The notes below the pieces were generated by a model. It was not told where the DNA came from, made no database searches, and was given only the letters and a program-made list of their open reading frames with translations. Shown here piece after piece: positions 54,621-62,767 of a stretch of 64,000 nucleotides of DNA (positions are counted from its first letter, which is position 1; every line of letters begins with the position of its first letter). The stretch is from Microbacterium sp. Au-Mic1 (lineage in GTDB: Bacteria > Actinomycetota > Actinomycetes > Actinomycetales > Microbacteriaceae). The stretch is taken from assembly GCF_021341785.1 (NCBI RefSeq), contig NZ_JAJTTF010000004.1, positions 1 through 64,000 of the forward strand, in the 5' to 3' direction. A program made the translations under genes and the position numbers.

Positions 54621-56441
54621 ATGGAAGGTCTCGAAGTCACCGTCCTGCTGGGGCTCACGATCCTCACGGGCGCCCTGCTCGCACCGCGGCTGCGGCTCGC
54701 GATGCCGCTCGTGCTCGTCATCCTCGGCCTCGCGCTGGGTTTCGTCCCCGCGCTGCGTGAGATCCAGCTGCCGCCGGAGACCGTGCTGCTGCTGTTCCTG
54801 CCGGTCATGCTGTTCTGGGAGAGCCTGACCACGTCGCTGCGCGCGATCCGGCGCGATTTCCGCTACATCCTGCCCATGAGCACGCTGCTCGTCGTGGCCT
54901 CCGCCTTCGCCGTCGCGGGGATCGGCCTGCTGTTCGGGCTGCCCTGGGAGACCGCGCTGATCCTGGGCGCGGCGGTCGCGCCGCCCGACGCCACTGCGGT
55001 CGCGGCGCTCGGCCGGCTGCTGCCGCGGCGGATGTTCATGAAGCTCAAAGCGGAGAGCCTCACCAACGACGGCACGGCCCTCGTCCTGTACGCGATCGGG
55101 ATCTCGCTCGCGGTCGGCGGGCACATCACGCCGCTCAGCGTGACGTGGTCGGTCGTCGTCTCCTACGTCGGAGGCATCGCAGCCGGTGTGGCGGTCGCGG
55201 CGCTCGGGTACTTCCTGCTGCGAGCGATCGGATCCACGATCGTGATCAACACCACGCTGCTGCTGATCCCGTTCGTCGCGTTCCTCCTGGCGGAGCTGAT
55301 CGGCGCCTCCGGGGTCCTCGCCGTGGTCGTCGCCGGGGTGATCATCGCGTACGTGTCGCCGACCGTGACCACGGCGCAGTCGCGGCGGCAGGCCGAGTCC
55401 GCGTGGCCGTTCGGGGTGTTCCTGCTCAACGGCGCGCTGTTCGTCCTCATCGGGCTCGAGGTGCAGTACGTCGTGCACCAGATCTCGGCCGGCGCGATCG
55501 GGCGCCTTGTCCTCGTCACGCTCGTGGTCTGGGTCGCGCTGCTGGTCGTGCGCTATCTGTTCCAGCTGCTCAGCGTGCCGTTCTACCAGCGCACCGGACC
55601 GCGCCCGCCCCGTGGCGTCCGGGCACGCTCGCGCGTGCTGAGCACGTTCGCGGGCATGCGCGGGGCGGTGTCGCTCGCGATCGCGCTGTCGGTGCCTGCG
55701 GGCGCCGTCGCCGGGGGAGAGCTGGACGGCCGCGACGAGATCGTGTTCGTGACGGCCGGTGTCATCCTGCTGAGCCTGCTGGTGCAGGGCACTCTGCTGC
55801 CGGCGATCGTGCGGTGGGCGCGCATCTCGGCCGATCAGGGCGAGGTGGAGGAGTACGAGCTCGCCGAACGCACGATCTCGGGCGCGGCGCTCTCCGCGCT
55901 GGACGACCTCGCGGTGCGACACGAGGTCAGCGACGAGGTGCGCGACCGGATCCGGTTCGAGGGCTACCAGATGCTCGAGTACACGAACGCGCGCACCCTC
56001 GCCCGGGAGCAGGCCCTCGTGGACGCCGAGGTCAAGGCGCTGGATGAGATGCTCGGCCAGCCAGACCCGCTCGCCGCGGGGACGGAGCCGGAAGAGGTGG
56101 CGGGCGGGTCCGACGACATCGGGTCCGACGGCATCGGCGGCGAGCCGATCGACGCCGGTGATCCGGGTCCGGTCGGCGGATCCGCGCCGCACCGCACGCT
56201 CATCGAGGGTGCGACGCTGCAGATGATCGCGACGTCCGAGGACGTCGACCTGATGCAGCGCTCGCCGCTGGTCCGCCACGACGAGTTCATGCGACTCAAG
56301 CTGGCGCTGCTGGATCGCAAACGGGAGGTGCTGCTGGGTCTGCGCCGTTCCGGGACGGTCGACGACCTCGTCGTGAGACGGATCTCCGCGCGGCTCGACC
56401 TCGAGCAGCTCCGTCTGCAGGGGCTCGAGGAGTTCGACTGA
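54621..56441 (+). CDS. Na+/H+ antiporter, CPA1 family
   Basis: 606 residues with about 12 transmembrane helices. Ion-site region GAAVAPPDATAVAALGRLLP (P-P-D-A-T) and SLTNDGTALVLYAIGI (N-D) are diagnostic; STFAGMRGAVSLAIALSVPA is the conserved R-G region. A cytoplasmic C-terminal tail of about 190 residues (RFEGYQMLEYTNARTLAREQ; later LDRKREVLLGLRRSGTVDDL) is helical. Start at 54621 because GAGAGGAGG precedes it; the in-frame frame upstream lacks family sequence. Probably controlled by the adjacent TetR protein. Confidence 0.93.
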   Translation: MEGLEVTVLLGLTILTGALLAPRLRLAMPLVLVILGLALGFVPALREIQLPPETVLLLFLPVMLFWESLTTSLRAIRRDFRYILPMSTLLVVASAFAVAGIGLLFGLPWETALILGAAVAPPDATAVAALGRLLPRRMFMKLKAESLTNDGTALVLYAIGISLAVGGHITPLSVTWSVVVSYVGGIAAGVAVAALGYFLLRAIGSTIVINTTLLLIPFVAFLLAELIGASGVLAVVVAGVIIAYVSPTVTTAQSRRQAESAWPFGVFLLNGALFVLIGLEVQYVVHQISAGAIGRLVLVTLVVWVALLVVRYLFQLLSVPFYQRTGPRPPRGVRARSRVLSTFAGMRGAVSLAIALSVPAGAVAGGELDGRDEIVFVTAGVILLSLLVQGTLLPAIVRWARISADQGEVEEYELAERTISGAALSALDDLAVRHEVSDEVRDRIRFEGYQMLEYTNARTLAREQALVDAEVKALDEMLGQPDPLAAGTEPEEVAGGSDDIGSDGIGGEPIDAGDPGPVGGSAPHRTLIEGATLQMIATSEDVDLMQRSPLVRHDEFMRLKLALLDRKREVLLGLRRSGTVDDLVVRRISARLDLEQLRLQGLEEFD

Positions 56442-56466
56442 CGGGAGGTGCTGCTCGTCGGCCGTC

Positions 56467-56485
56467 TCGTACTCCGGTAGTACGA
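56467..56485 (+). terminator. Hairpin after the antiporter gene
   Basis: TCGTACT (56467-56473) and AGTACGA (56479-56485) around a CCGGT loop, with further pairing CGTCG/CGACG outside. It lies in the 108-base gap before the DedA gene. No T-tract, so terminator function is uncertain. Confidence 0.45.
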
Positions 56486-56537
56486 CAGGCGACGAGGATC
56501 ACTCCGCAGAAGGACGCGATCGGATCCGGTCGCGACC

Positions 56538-56543
56538 TACCGT
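56538..56543 (+). promoter_or_regulatory. Predicted -10 box, leaderless start
   Basis: TACCGT, 6 bases before the DedA ATG at 56550. Confidence 0.45.
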
Positions 56544-56549
56544 GAGGGC

Positions 56550-57224
56550 ATGGCCGACCTCCTGAGCTCGTTCCTCCTCACGCCGTGGGCGCCGCTGCTG
56601 ATTCTGCTGTTCTGCTTCCTGGACGGATTCTTCCCGCCCGTGCCGAGCGAGACGGTGGTCGTCGGCGCTCTGTCGCTGGCCTTCGCGACGGGGCCCGCCG
56701 CCACTCCGACGGCGGTCCTGATCCTGCTCGCGGCGGGTGCGGGCGCGGCCGCCGGCGACAGCGCGGCCTACGCGATCGGTCGTCGACTGGGTACGGAACG
56801 GTGGGCGTGGATGCGGCGCCACCGTGTGCGCTCGGCGCTGGAATGGGCGGGGGAGAGCCTCGCCCGGCGTCCGGCGATGTACCTGCTCGTCGCGCGGTAC
56901 ATCCCGGTCGGGCGCGTCGCGGTGAACATGACCGCAGGAGCGACCCGGCTGCCGTATCGCCGTTTCCTGCCGCTGTCGCTCATCGCGGCCGTCGGCTGGG
57001 TCGCGCTCAGCGCGCTGATCGCGTCCGTCGCCTCGGCATGGCTCGGGCACTCGCCGCTGCTCGCGGCCGTGGTCGGTGTCGTCATGTCGACCGTGATCGG
57101 GGTGCTGATCGATCTCGGATCCCGTCTCGTCCGCCGCGGTCGCGCGCGCCGCGCCGTGCTGAGGGCTCCGACGGGCGGCGGCGAACGAGACCTTGTCGGC
57201 GCGGGCGCCCGCGCCGAGCTGTGA
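56550..57224 (+). CDS. DedA family membrane protein
   Basis: 224 residues. N-terminal FFPPVPSETVVVGALSLAFA, G-D-S/T block AAAGDSAAYAIGRRLGTERW, and the family's VARYIPVGRVAVNMTAGATR (R-x-x-P-x-x-R-x-x) are all visible, followed by two C-terminal helices. DedA proteins act in membrane lipid (undecaprenyl phosphate or phospholipid) recycling; the particular lipid is not deducible. Predicted leaderless. Confidence 0.92.
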   Translation: MADLLSSFLLTPWAPLLILLFCFLDGFFPPVPSETVVVGALSLAFATGPAATPTAVLILLAAGAGAAAGDSAAYAIGRRLGTERWAWMRRHRVRSALEWAGESLARRPAMYLLVARYIPVGRVAVNMTAGATRLPYRRFLPLSLIAAVGWVALSALIASVASAWLGHSPLLAAVVGVVMSTVIGVLIDLGSRLVRRGRARRAVLRAPTGGGERDLVGAGARAEL

Positions 57225-57305
57225 CGCCGTGTGACGAGTCGATTCGGATCGCCTTCGCCGCCGCTCGTAGCGTGGTCGAGTCCCCCAAGAGAGGAACTCA
57301 CAGCC

Positions 57306-58217
57306 ATGTCCCGCAAGCTCACCACCGCGCTCGCCGCCGCCACCGCGGCCGCTGCGCTCGTCATCTCCCTCGTCGGCTGCTCGTCCGCATCGGGTGCCGC
57401 ATCCGACCCCACCACGGAAGCCGGCAAGACCGTCAAGGTCGGCGTCGTCGGCAAGAGCGACCCGCAGTGGCCCGCTTTCGTCGACGCTGCCAAGAAGGAG
57501 GGCATCACCGTCGAGCTCGTGGACTTCGGCTCCTACGAACAGCCGAACCCCGCGCTGACCGAGGGTGAGATCGACCTCAACCAGTTCCAGCACATCGTCT
57601 ACCTCGCGCAGTACAACGTGAAGTCGGGCAAGGACCTGCAGCCGGTCGGGTCCACCGCGATCTACCCGCTCGGCCTGTACTCGAAGAAGTACAAGAGCGT
57701 GAAGGACATCCGCGCCGGCGAGACCGTCGCGGTTCCCGACGACGCCTCCAACCAGGCGCGCGGTCTGCTCGTGCTGCAGTCGGCCGGCCTCATCACGCTC
57801 AAGAGCGGCGGCTCGATCTTCTCCGACCTCGCTGACGTCGACACCGCGAAGTCGAAGGTCAAGGTCACCGCACTCGAGGCGGCGCTGATCCCGACGTCGC
57901 TGCCGGACGTGGCTGCCGCGATCATCAACAACGATTTCGTCAAGGACGCCGGTCTCACGTTCAAGGACGCGATTGCGCAGGACGATCCCAAGGATCCCAA
58001 CGCGCTGCCGTACGTGAACATCTTCGCGGCTCCGGCCAAGGAGAAGGACAACGCCACCTACAAGAAGCTCGTCGAGATCTTCCAGACCGATAAGGCCGTG
58101 CAGGCAGGCCTCGCCAAGGCCTCCGGCGACACCGGGGTGCCCCTCAAGGTCGACGCGGCCGAGCTGCAGAAGACCCTCACCAAGGTCGAGGGCGACGTCA
58201 AGACCCACAAGGGCTGA
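57306..58217 (+). CDS. metQ: Methionine-type (NlpA family) substrate-binding lipoprotein
   Basis: 303 residues. Signal with lipobox LVGC, Cys25. Mature part: VKVGVVGKSDPQWPAFVDAA, KEGITVELVDFGSYEQPNPA, EIDLNQFQHIVYLAQYN, and the family's VAVPDDASNQARGLLVLQSA. Binds methionine or a related amino acid for the MetNI importer downstream. Start supported by GAGAGGAAC before the ATG. Separated from metN by a very strong hairpin. No SAM riboswitch or other known methionine leader is visible upstream. Confidence 0.92.
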   Translation: MSRKLTTALAAATAAAALVISLVGCSSASGAASDPTTEAGKTVKVGVVGKSDPQWPAFVDAAKKEGITVELVDFGSYEQPNPALTEGEIDLNQFQHIVYLAQYNVKSGKDLQPVGSTAIYPLGLYSKKYKSVKDIRAGETVAVPDDASNQARGLLVLQSAGLITLKSGGSIFSDLADVDTAKSKVKVTALEAALIPTSLPDVAAAIINNDFVKDAGLTFKDAIAQDDPKDPNALPYVNIFAAPAKEKDNATYKKLVEIFQTDKAVQAGLAKASGDTGVPLKVDAAELQKTLTKVEGDVKTHKG

Positions 58218-58260
58218 TCTCACTCACATGCGGCGGAGGTGAACCCGCCGCGTGTAAGAG

Positions 58261-58292
58261 AACCGGGCGACGCGGAACCGCGTCGCCCGGTT
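58261..58292 (+). terminator. Very stable intercistronic hairpin between metQ and metN
   Basis: Perfect 15-base arms at 58261-58275 and 58278-58292 (AACCGGGCGACGCGG / CCGCGTCGCCCGGTT) with a 2-base loop. No T-tract. It could partially terminate transcription or block 3' decay, giving more MetQ than MetNI. Confidence 0.8.
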
Positions 58293-58337
58293 CCGCGTCG
58301 CGAGAACCCAGGACGCAGAACCGAAACCGGAGAATCC

Positions 58338-59411
58338 ATGCCGATCGTGAGCCTGCAGGGCGTCACCAAGACCTACCCGGCCACCGCGCGGGACGGTGCG
58401 CCCGTCGTCGCCGTCGACGACGTGACCCTCGAGATCGCCCAGGGCGACGTGTTCGGCATCATCGGCTATTCCGGCGCCGGCAAGTCGACCCTGGTGCGGC
58501 TGATCAACGCGCTCGAGCCGACCACGAGCGGTCATCTGATCGTCGACGGCGTCGACATCACGACGCTCTCCGAGCGGGAGCTGCGCCGGGTGCGCGGCGG
58601 CATCGGGATGATCTTCCAGCAGTTCAACCTGTTTTCCGCCAAGACAGTCAGGGCCAACATCGCCTATCCGCTCAAGCTCGCGGGCTGGGCGAAGGCCGAC
58701 ATCGAGGCGCGGGTGACGGAGCTGCTCGCGTTCGTCGGGCTCTCGGACAAAGCGAAGGCGTTCCCCGAGCAGCTGTCCGGCGGCCAGAAGCAACGCGTCG
58801 GCATCGCGCGTGCGCTGGCCACCCGTCCCGCGATCCTGCTCGCCGATGAGGCGACCAGCGCGCTGGATCCGCAGACCACGCACGAGGTGCTCGAGCTGCT
58901 CGCCCGGGTGAACCGGGAGCAGGGCGTCACGATCGTCGTCATCACGCACGAGATGGACGTGATCCAGACGCTGGCCACCAAGGTCGCCGTCATGGAGGGC
59001 GGACGCGTCGTCGAGCAGGGTGACGTGTTCGAGGTCTTCTCGAACCCGCAGAACCCGGCGTCGCAGCGCTTCGTCGGCACCGTCATCAAGGGCGTCCCGT
59101 CGCCGGCCGAGCAGGCTTCGCTGCAGGCGCGCCACGACGGTCGCCTCGTCACCTTCTCGTTCCGCGACGGCGACTCCTCGCAGGCGCAGGTGTTCCTCGA
59201 TCTGGCTGCGGCGGGTCTCGGGTTCGAGCTCGTCTACGGCGGTATCAACGACATCCGCGGACGCGCCTTCGGGCACCTCACGCTCGCGATCCGCGGGGCG
59301 GATGACGGGATCGACACGGCGCTGGAGAAGATCCGCCTGCACGCGACCGTGACCGAGATCGGATCAGATGCCCCGGCGGGCACGGCATCGGACGAAGGCG
59401 GGGTGCGCTGA
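58338..59411 (+). CDS. metN: Methionine ABC importer ATPase
   Basis: 357 residues. Walker A IIGYSGAGKSTLVRLINAL, signature LSGGQKQRVGIARAL, Walker B ILLADEATSALDPQT, H-loop VVITHEMDVI. The C-terminal NIL/ACT-like domain from about 270 (LVTFSFRDGDSSQAQVFLDL) is the site where methionine usually inhibits transport. The start at 58338 (MPIVSLQGVTKTYPA) matches the family; an upstream in-frame frame would run through the hairpin. Overlaps metI by one base (TGATG). Confidence 0.95.
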   Translation: MPIVSLQGVTKTYPATARDGAPVVAVDDVTLEIAQGDVFGIIGYSGAGKSTLVRLINALEPTTSGHLIVDGVDITTLSERELRRVRGGIGMIFQQFNLFSAKTVRANIAYPLKLAGWAKADIEARVTELLAFVGLSDKAKAFPEQLSGGQKQRVGIARALATRPAILLADEATSALDPQTTHEVLELLARVNREQGVTIVVITHEMDVIQTLATKVAVMEGGRVVEQGDVFEVFSNPQNPASQRFVGTVIKGVPSPAEQASLQARHDGRLVTFSFRDGDSSQAQVFLDLAAAGLGFELVYGGINDIRGRAFGHLTLAIRGADDGIDTALEKIRLHATVTEIGSDAPAGTASDEGGVR

Positions 59412-60070
59412 TGGATCGGCTCATCGAACTGCTCCCGGACTTCTGGCAGGCGGCTCTCGAGACGCTGTACATGACCACGTTCGCGCTCGCCATGGCGGGC
59501 GTGATCGGCACGATCATCGGCATCGGCCTGTATGTCACCCGTCCCGGTGGTCTGCTGCCGAACCGTCCGGTCAGCATCCTGATCTCGTTCCTGGTGAACT
59601 TCATCCGCCCGATCCCGTTCGTGATCTTCATCGCGGTGCTGCAGCCGTTCACGCGGATCGTCATCGGCACGGGCATCGGCATCAACGCCGGCGCGTTCGC
59701 GATCGGCGTCGCCGCGTCGTTCGCGATCGGGCGCATCGTCGAGCAGCACCTCGTCTCGGTGTCGCCCGGAGTGATCGAGGCGGCCCGCTCGATGGGAGCC
59801 GGGCCGTGGCGGATCCTGCTCACGGTCGCGATGCCCGAGGCGCTCGGGCCGCTGATCCTCGGCTACACGTTCATCGTGGTGGCCCTCATCGACATGACCG
59901 CGATGGCGGGTCTGGTCGGTGGCGGCGGACTCGGCGCGTTCGCCCAGGTCTACGGCTTCCGGCAGTTCGAGCCGGTGGTGATGTGGGCCGCGATCATCCT
60001 CATCGTGGTGTTCGTGCACCTCGTGCAGACCTTCGGCACCTGGCTCGCCCGCCGGATTATGCGGCGCTGA
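59411..60070 (+). CDS. metI: Methionine ABC importer permease
   Basis: 219 residues with five transmembrane helices: ETLYMTTFALAMAGVIGTII, ILISFLVNFIRPIPFVIFIA and others. Coupling motif EAARSMGAGPWRILLTVAMP (E-A-A---G) contacts MetN. Closing helix MWAAIILIVVFVHLVQTFGT. Order metQ-metN-metI; last gene of the operon, followed by repeat element C. Confidence 0.94.
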   Translation: MDRLIELLPDFWQAALETLYMTTFALAMAGVIGTIIGIGLYVTRPGGLLPNRPVSILISFLVNFIRPIPFVIFIAVLQPFTRIVIGTGIGINAGAFAIGVAASFAIGRIVEQHLVSVSPGVIEAARSMGAGPWRILLTVAMPEALGPLILGYTFIVVALIDMTAMAGLVGGGGLGAFAQVYGFRQFEPVVMWAAIILIVVFVHLVQTFGTWLARRIMRR

Positions 60071-60090
60071 ACCGGTCGGGCGGCGGCCCT

Positions 60091-60179
60091 GTTTGGGGCG
60101 TGCTCTGTCGTTTTGGGGCGCGGCACACCCGATATTCCGGTCAGGACGCGCCCCGAACGGTGTGATCGCGCCCCGAACC
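60091..60179. repeat. 89-base nested-palindrome element, copy C
   Basis: Arms at 60091-60102 (GTTTGGGGCGTG), 60110-60121 (GTTTTGGGGCGC), 60148-60159 (GCGCCCCGAACG) and 60168-60179 (GCGCCCCGAACC), with spacers 7, 26 and 8. Lies between convergent metI and the thioredoxin-fold gene. Confidence 0.92.
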
Positions 60180-60201
60180 GGAGGTGAGGCGGGCGCGCGG
60201 G

Positions 60202-60513
60202 TCAGGATCCGAGCGCCGCGCGCAGGGCCGGGACGAGCATCTCCGCGGTGGGGTGACCCGAGGGGCCGTCCGCCGTGCGGTACACCCGGCAGGCCAGATC
60301 CTGGATCGGCGCGGATCCCGGCACCGCGTCCACGCCGTCGACGAGCACGGTCGGCGAACCGGAGAAGGCGGTCGCGGCGGCCTCGGCGGGGGTGCGGATC
60401 ACGCGGACCGCGGGTTCCGTCTCGAGTCCCAGCTCGGAGAGCGCTTGGCGCACGGCGCGCTCCGCGGCGGGCCCGTTCGGGCAGCCGTCGATGGTCAGGA
60501 TCTCGATCCGCAT
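60202..60513 (-). CDS. Small thioredoxin-fold protein with a CPN motif
   Basis: 103 residues. MRIEILTIDGCPNGPAAERA is a thioredoxin-like first strand and helix with a single Cys (C-P-N instead of C-x-x-C); FSGSPTVLVDGVDAVPG contains the cis-proline region; a second Cys sits in LACRVYRTADG. Resembles small thioredoxin/alkylmercury-lyase-associated proteins of actinobacteria; the reaction is unknown. Bracketed by repeat elements C and D. The ATG at 60513 is the only start that begins at the first strand. Confidence 0.8.
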   Translation of the reverse strand: MRIEILTIDGCPNGPAAERAVRQALSELGLETEPAVRVIRTPAEAAATAFSGSPTVLVDGVDAVPGSAPIQDLACRVYRTADGPSGHPTAEMLVPALRAALGS

Positions 60514-60550
60514 GGGATGATCATCTCCCGATCCGCGCGGCTGAGGACCG

Positions 60551-60639
60551 GTTCGGGGCGGGTTCTGTCGTTTTGGGGCGCGGTCTGCAAGGATTTCCCG
60601 GCGCGGGGCGCCCCGAACGGCAGGATCGCGCCCCAAAAC
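60551..60639. repeat. 89-base nested-palindrome element, copy D
   Basis: Arms at 60551-60562 (GTTCGGGGCGGG), 60570-60581 (GTTTTGGGGCGC), 60608-60619 (GCGCCCCGAACG) and 60628-60639 (GCGCCCCAAAAC), with spacers 7, 26 and 8. Downstream of the pseudouridine synthase gene and upstream of the thioredoxin-fold gene. Confidence 0.92.
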
Positions 60640-60689
60640 GGAGGTGGAGGGACGGGGGGAGGCCGGAGCCGCGGCTGCCGCCGGGGCGG

Positions 60690-61637
60690 TCACTCCCGGG
60701 CCGGAGCGTCCTGCAGCGTGCGTCGGGTGCGGAACTCGCGGGGCGTGCCGGTCAGCGGATCCGTGAAGCGCAGTTCGCGAGCGAGCAGCTGCAGCGGGCG
60801 GTCGAAGTCGTCCGGCTGCTCGGGCAGCAGCTCGGGGTAGAACGCGTCGTGCAGGATCCCCGCGCCGAGCTCGGCGAGATGGACGCGCAACTGGTGCATG
60901 CGTCCCGAGTGCGGGCGCAGCAGGGTGTGCAGCACGCGGTCGTCGAACCCGAGCAGTTCCACGACGGTCTCCGCATTCGGTTCGCGATCCGGATCCACCT
61001 GCACGCAGACGTGTCCGCGCAGCTTCTCGATGTGGTTGCGGTGCACGAGCGGGAAAGCGGATCCGCCGAGGGCCGGTGCCCGCGGATCCCACGACTCGGG
61101 CAGCAGGGAGACCGCCTCGTAGACCTTCTCGACGCGGCGGTTCTCGAACAGCAGCTGGTAGGCGCCGCGCGTGACGGGCCGCGCCGAGAACATCAGCACG
61201 CCCGCCGTGGCGCGGTCGAGGCGGTGGATCGGGGTGAGGTCCGGGTTCCCCAGCGCGTTGCGCAGCCGCACCAGTGCGGAATTCTGCAGATACTTGCCGC
61301 CGGGGGTGGTCGGCAGGAAGTGCGGCTTATCGACCACGACCAGGTCCTCGTCCTGATGCAGGATCTCCACATCGAAGGGGATGTGCTTCTCCACCGCAGG
61401 CTCCCGGTAGTACCAGACGAAGTCGTGCAGGCCGAGCGGGGTCTCCCGCGTGAGCGCGGATCCGTCGATCGCGACGATCTCTCCGCGGTCGAACCGGCCC
61501 AGCAGTCGCTCGGGGTCGAGGTGGAAGAAGCGCTCGGCCATGAAGGCGCCGACCGTGGGCCACGGCCCCTCGGAGGGGAGGCGCAGGCGGGTCGCGCCGA
61601 CGCCGTCGCGCACGGGCAGGGGAGAGCGCATCGCCAT
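60690..61637 (-). CDS. RluA family pseudouridine synthase
   Basis: 315 residues. Catalytic motif TPIHRLDRATAGVLMFSA with the active-site Asp, preceded by VVVDKPHFLPTTPGGKYLQN, followed by VEKVYEAV and RPHSGRMHQLRVHLAELG. An N-terminal extension of about 90 residues is present. Isomerises uridine in rRNA or tRNA; the target is not deducible. The start at 61637 follows a TAGGCT box by 7 bases. Confidence 0.92.
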   Translation of the reverse strand: MAMRSPLPVRDGVGATRLRLPSEGPWPTVGAFMAERFFHLDPERLLGRFDRGEIVAIDGSALTRETPLGLHDFVWYYREPAVEKHIPFDVEILHQDEDLVVVDKPHFLPTTPGGKYLQNSALVRLRNALGNPDLTPIHRLDRATAGVLMFSARPVTRGAYQLLFENRRVEKVYEAVSLLPESWDPRAPALGGSAFPLVHRNHIEKLRGHVCVQVDPDREPNAETVVELLGFDDRVLHTLLRPHSGRMHQLRVHLAELGAGILHDAFYPELLPEQPDDFDRPLQLLARELRFTDPLTGTPREFRTRRTLQDAPARE

Positions 61638-61644
61638 TCGGCCC

Positions 61645-61650
61645 AGCCTA
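61645..61650 (-). promoter_or_regulatory. Predicted -10 box, leaderless start
   Basis: TAGGCT on the minus strand, 7 bases before the pseudouridine synthase ATG. Confidence 0.5.
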
Positions 61651-61796
61651 GTTCGCACGGGAGTCATCGACGAACGGCGGATCCGGCTCGTGGCCGGGCG
61701 GCAACCCGAACGGCTTGCGGATCCGGCTCGAGGGCATGCTCGGGTCATCGCGCGTCACACGGAAATAGTCTTCGCGGCCGAGCGGTTGCGTCGAAC

Positions 61797-62750
61797 ATGA
61801 CTCGCATCGGATCCAGTGACCTGTCCGTCTTCCCGCTCTCCCTCGGCGGCAATGTGTTCGGCTGGACCGCCGATCGCGACGCGTCGTTCGCCGTGCTCGA
61901 CGCGTTCGTGGCGGGCGGGGGCGACTTCATCGACACTGCTGACGGATACAGCGCGTGGGTGGAGGGCAACAGCGGTGGCGAGAGCGAGACGATCATCGGC
62001 GAGTGGCTCGCCTCTCGGCGGCCGGAAGGCCTCGTGGTCGCGACGAAGGTGAGCCAGCACCCGCAGTTCCGCGGGCTGTCCGCCGCGAACGTCCGGCGGG
62101 CGGCGGAGGCGTCGCTCGACCGCCTCGGGGTGGACGCGATCGACCTGTACTACGCACACTTCGACGACGAGACCGTGCCCCTCGAGGAGACCGTGGCCGC
62201 CTTCGGGCAGCTCGTGGAGGACGGGCTGGTCCGCAACATCGCGGTGTCCAATTACTCGGCGGATCGGATCCGCGCCTGGATCGAGATCGCCCGCTCCACC
62301 GGCGTCGCCCTGCCGGTGGCGGTGCAGCCGCACTACAACCTCGTGCACCGCAACGAGGTCGAGGAGACGATCGTTCCGGTTGCGACCGAGTTCGGACTGA
62401 GCCTCATCCCGTACTACGCGCTCGCGAGCGGGTTTCTCACGGGCAAGTACCGTTCGACGGACGCGACCGGGCAGTCCTCGCCGCGCGCCTCCGGTGCGGC
62501 GAAGTACGCGACGGAACACGGCCTGCGCATCATCGACGCGCTCGAGGAGATCGGCGGCGCGCACGGCGCCTCGATCGCGGCGACCGCGCTCGCATGGCTG
62601 CGCGCCCAGCCCGCCGTGGTCGCTCCGATCGCCAGCGCGCGCACGGCGGAGCAGGTGGAGGACCTGCTCGTCGGAGGGCGGCTCGAACTCGCCGCCGACG
62701 AGGTCGTGCGTCTCCGCAGCGTCTCCGAGTGGACCCCGGCGCAGGTCTGA
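61797..62750 (+). CDS. Aldo/keto reductase
   Basis: 317 residues. NADPH-dependent (alpha/beta)8 barrel. Catalytic tetrad visible: FIDTADGYSAW (Asp, Tyr), VVATKVS (Lys), LYYAHFDD (His). C-terminal cofactor-binding PIASARTAEQVEDL. Substrate unknown. The start at 61797 (MTRIGSSDLSVFPLSLGGNV) matches the family N-terminus. The next oxidoreductase begins 17 bases downstream, so the two may be co-transcribed. Confidence 0.93.
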   Translation: MTRIGSSDLSVFPLSLGGNVFGWTADRDASFAVLDAFVAGGGDFIDTADGYSAWVEGNSGGESETIIGEWLASRRPEGLVVATKVSQHPQFRGLSAANVRRAAEASLDRLGVDAIDLYYAHFDDETVPLEETVAAFGQLVEDGLVRNIAVSNYSADRIRAWIEIARSTGVALPVAVQPHYNLVHRNEVEETIVPVATEFGLSLIPYYALASGFLTGKYRSTDATGQSSPRASGAAKYATEHGLRIIDALEEIGGAHGASIAATALAWLRAQPAVVAPIASARTAEQVEDLLVGGRLELAADEVVRLRSVSEWTPAQV

Positions 62751-62767
62751 CGGCGCAGGCGATCACC

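Noticed and set aside
57225..57305. SAM or other methionine riboswitch before metQ
   Set aside because: The 80-base leader lacks S-box or SAM-II/IV cores; only promoter-like and ribosome-binding sequences are seen.
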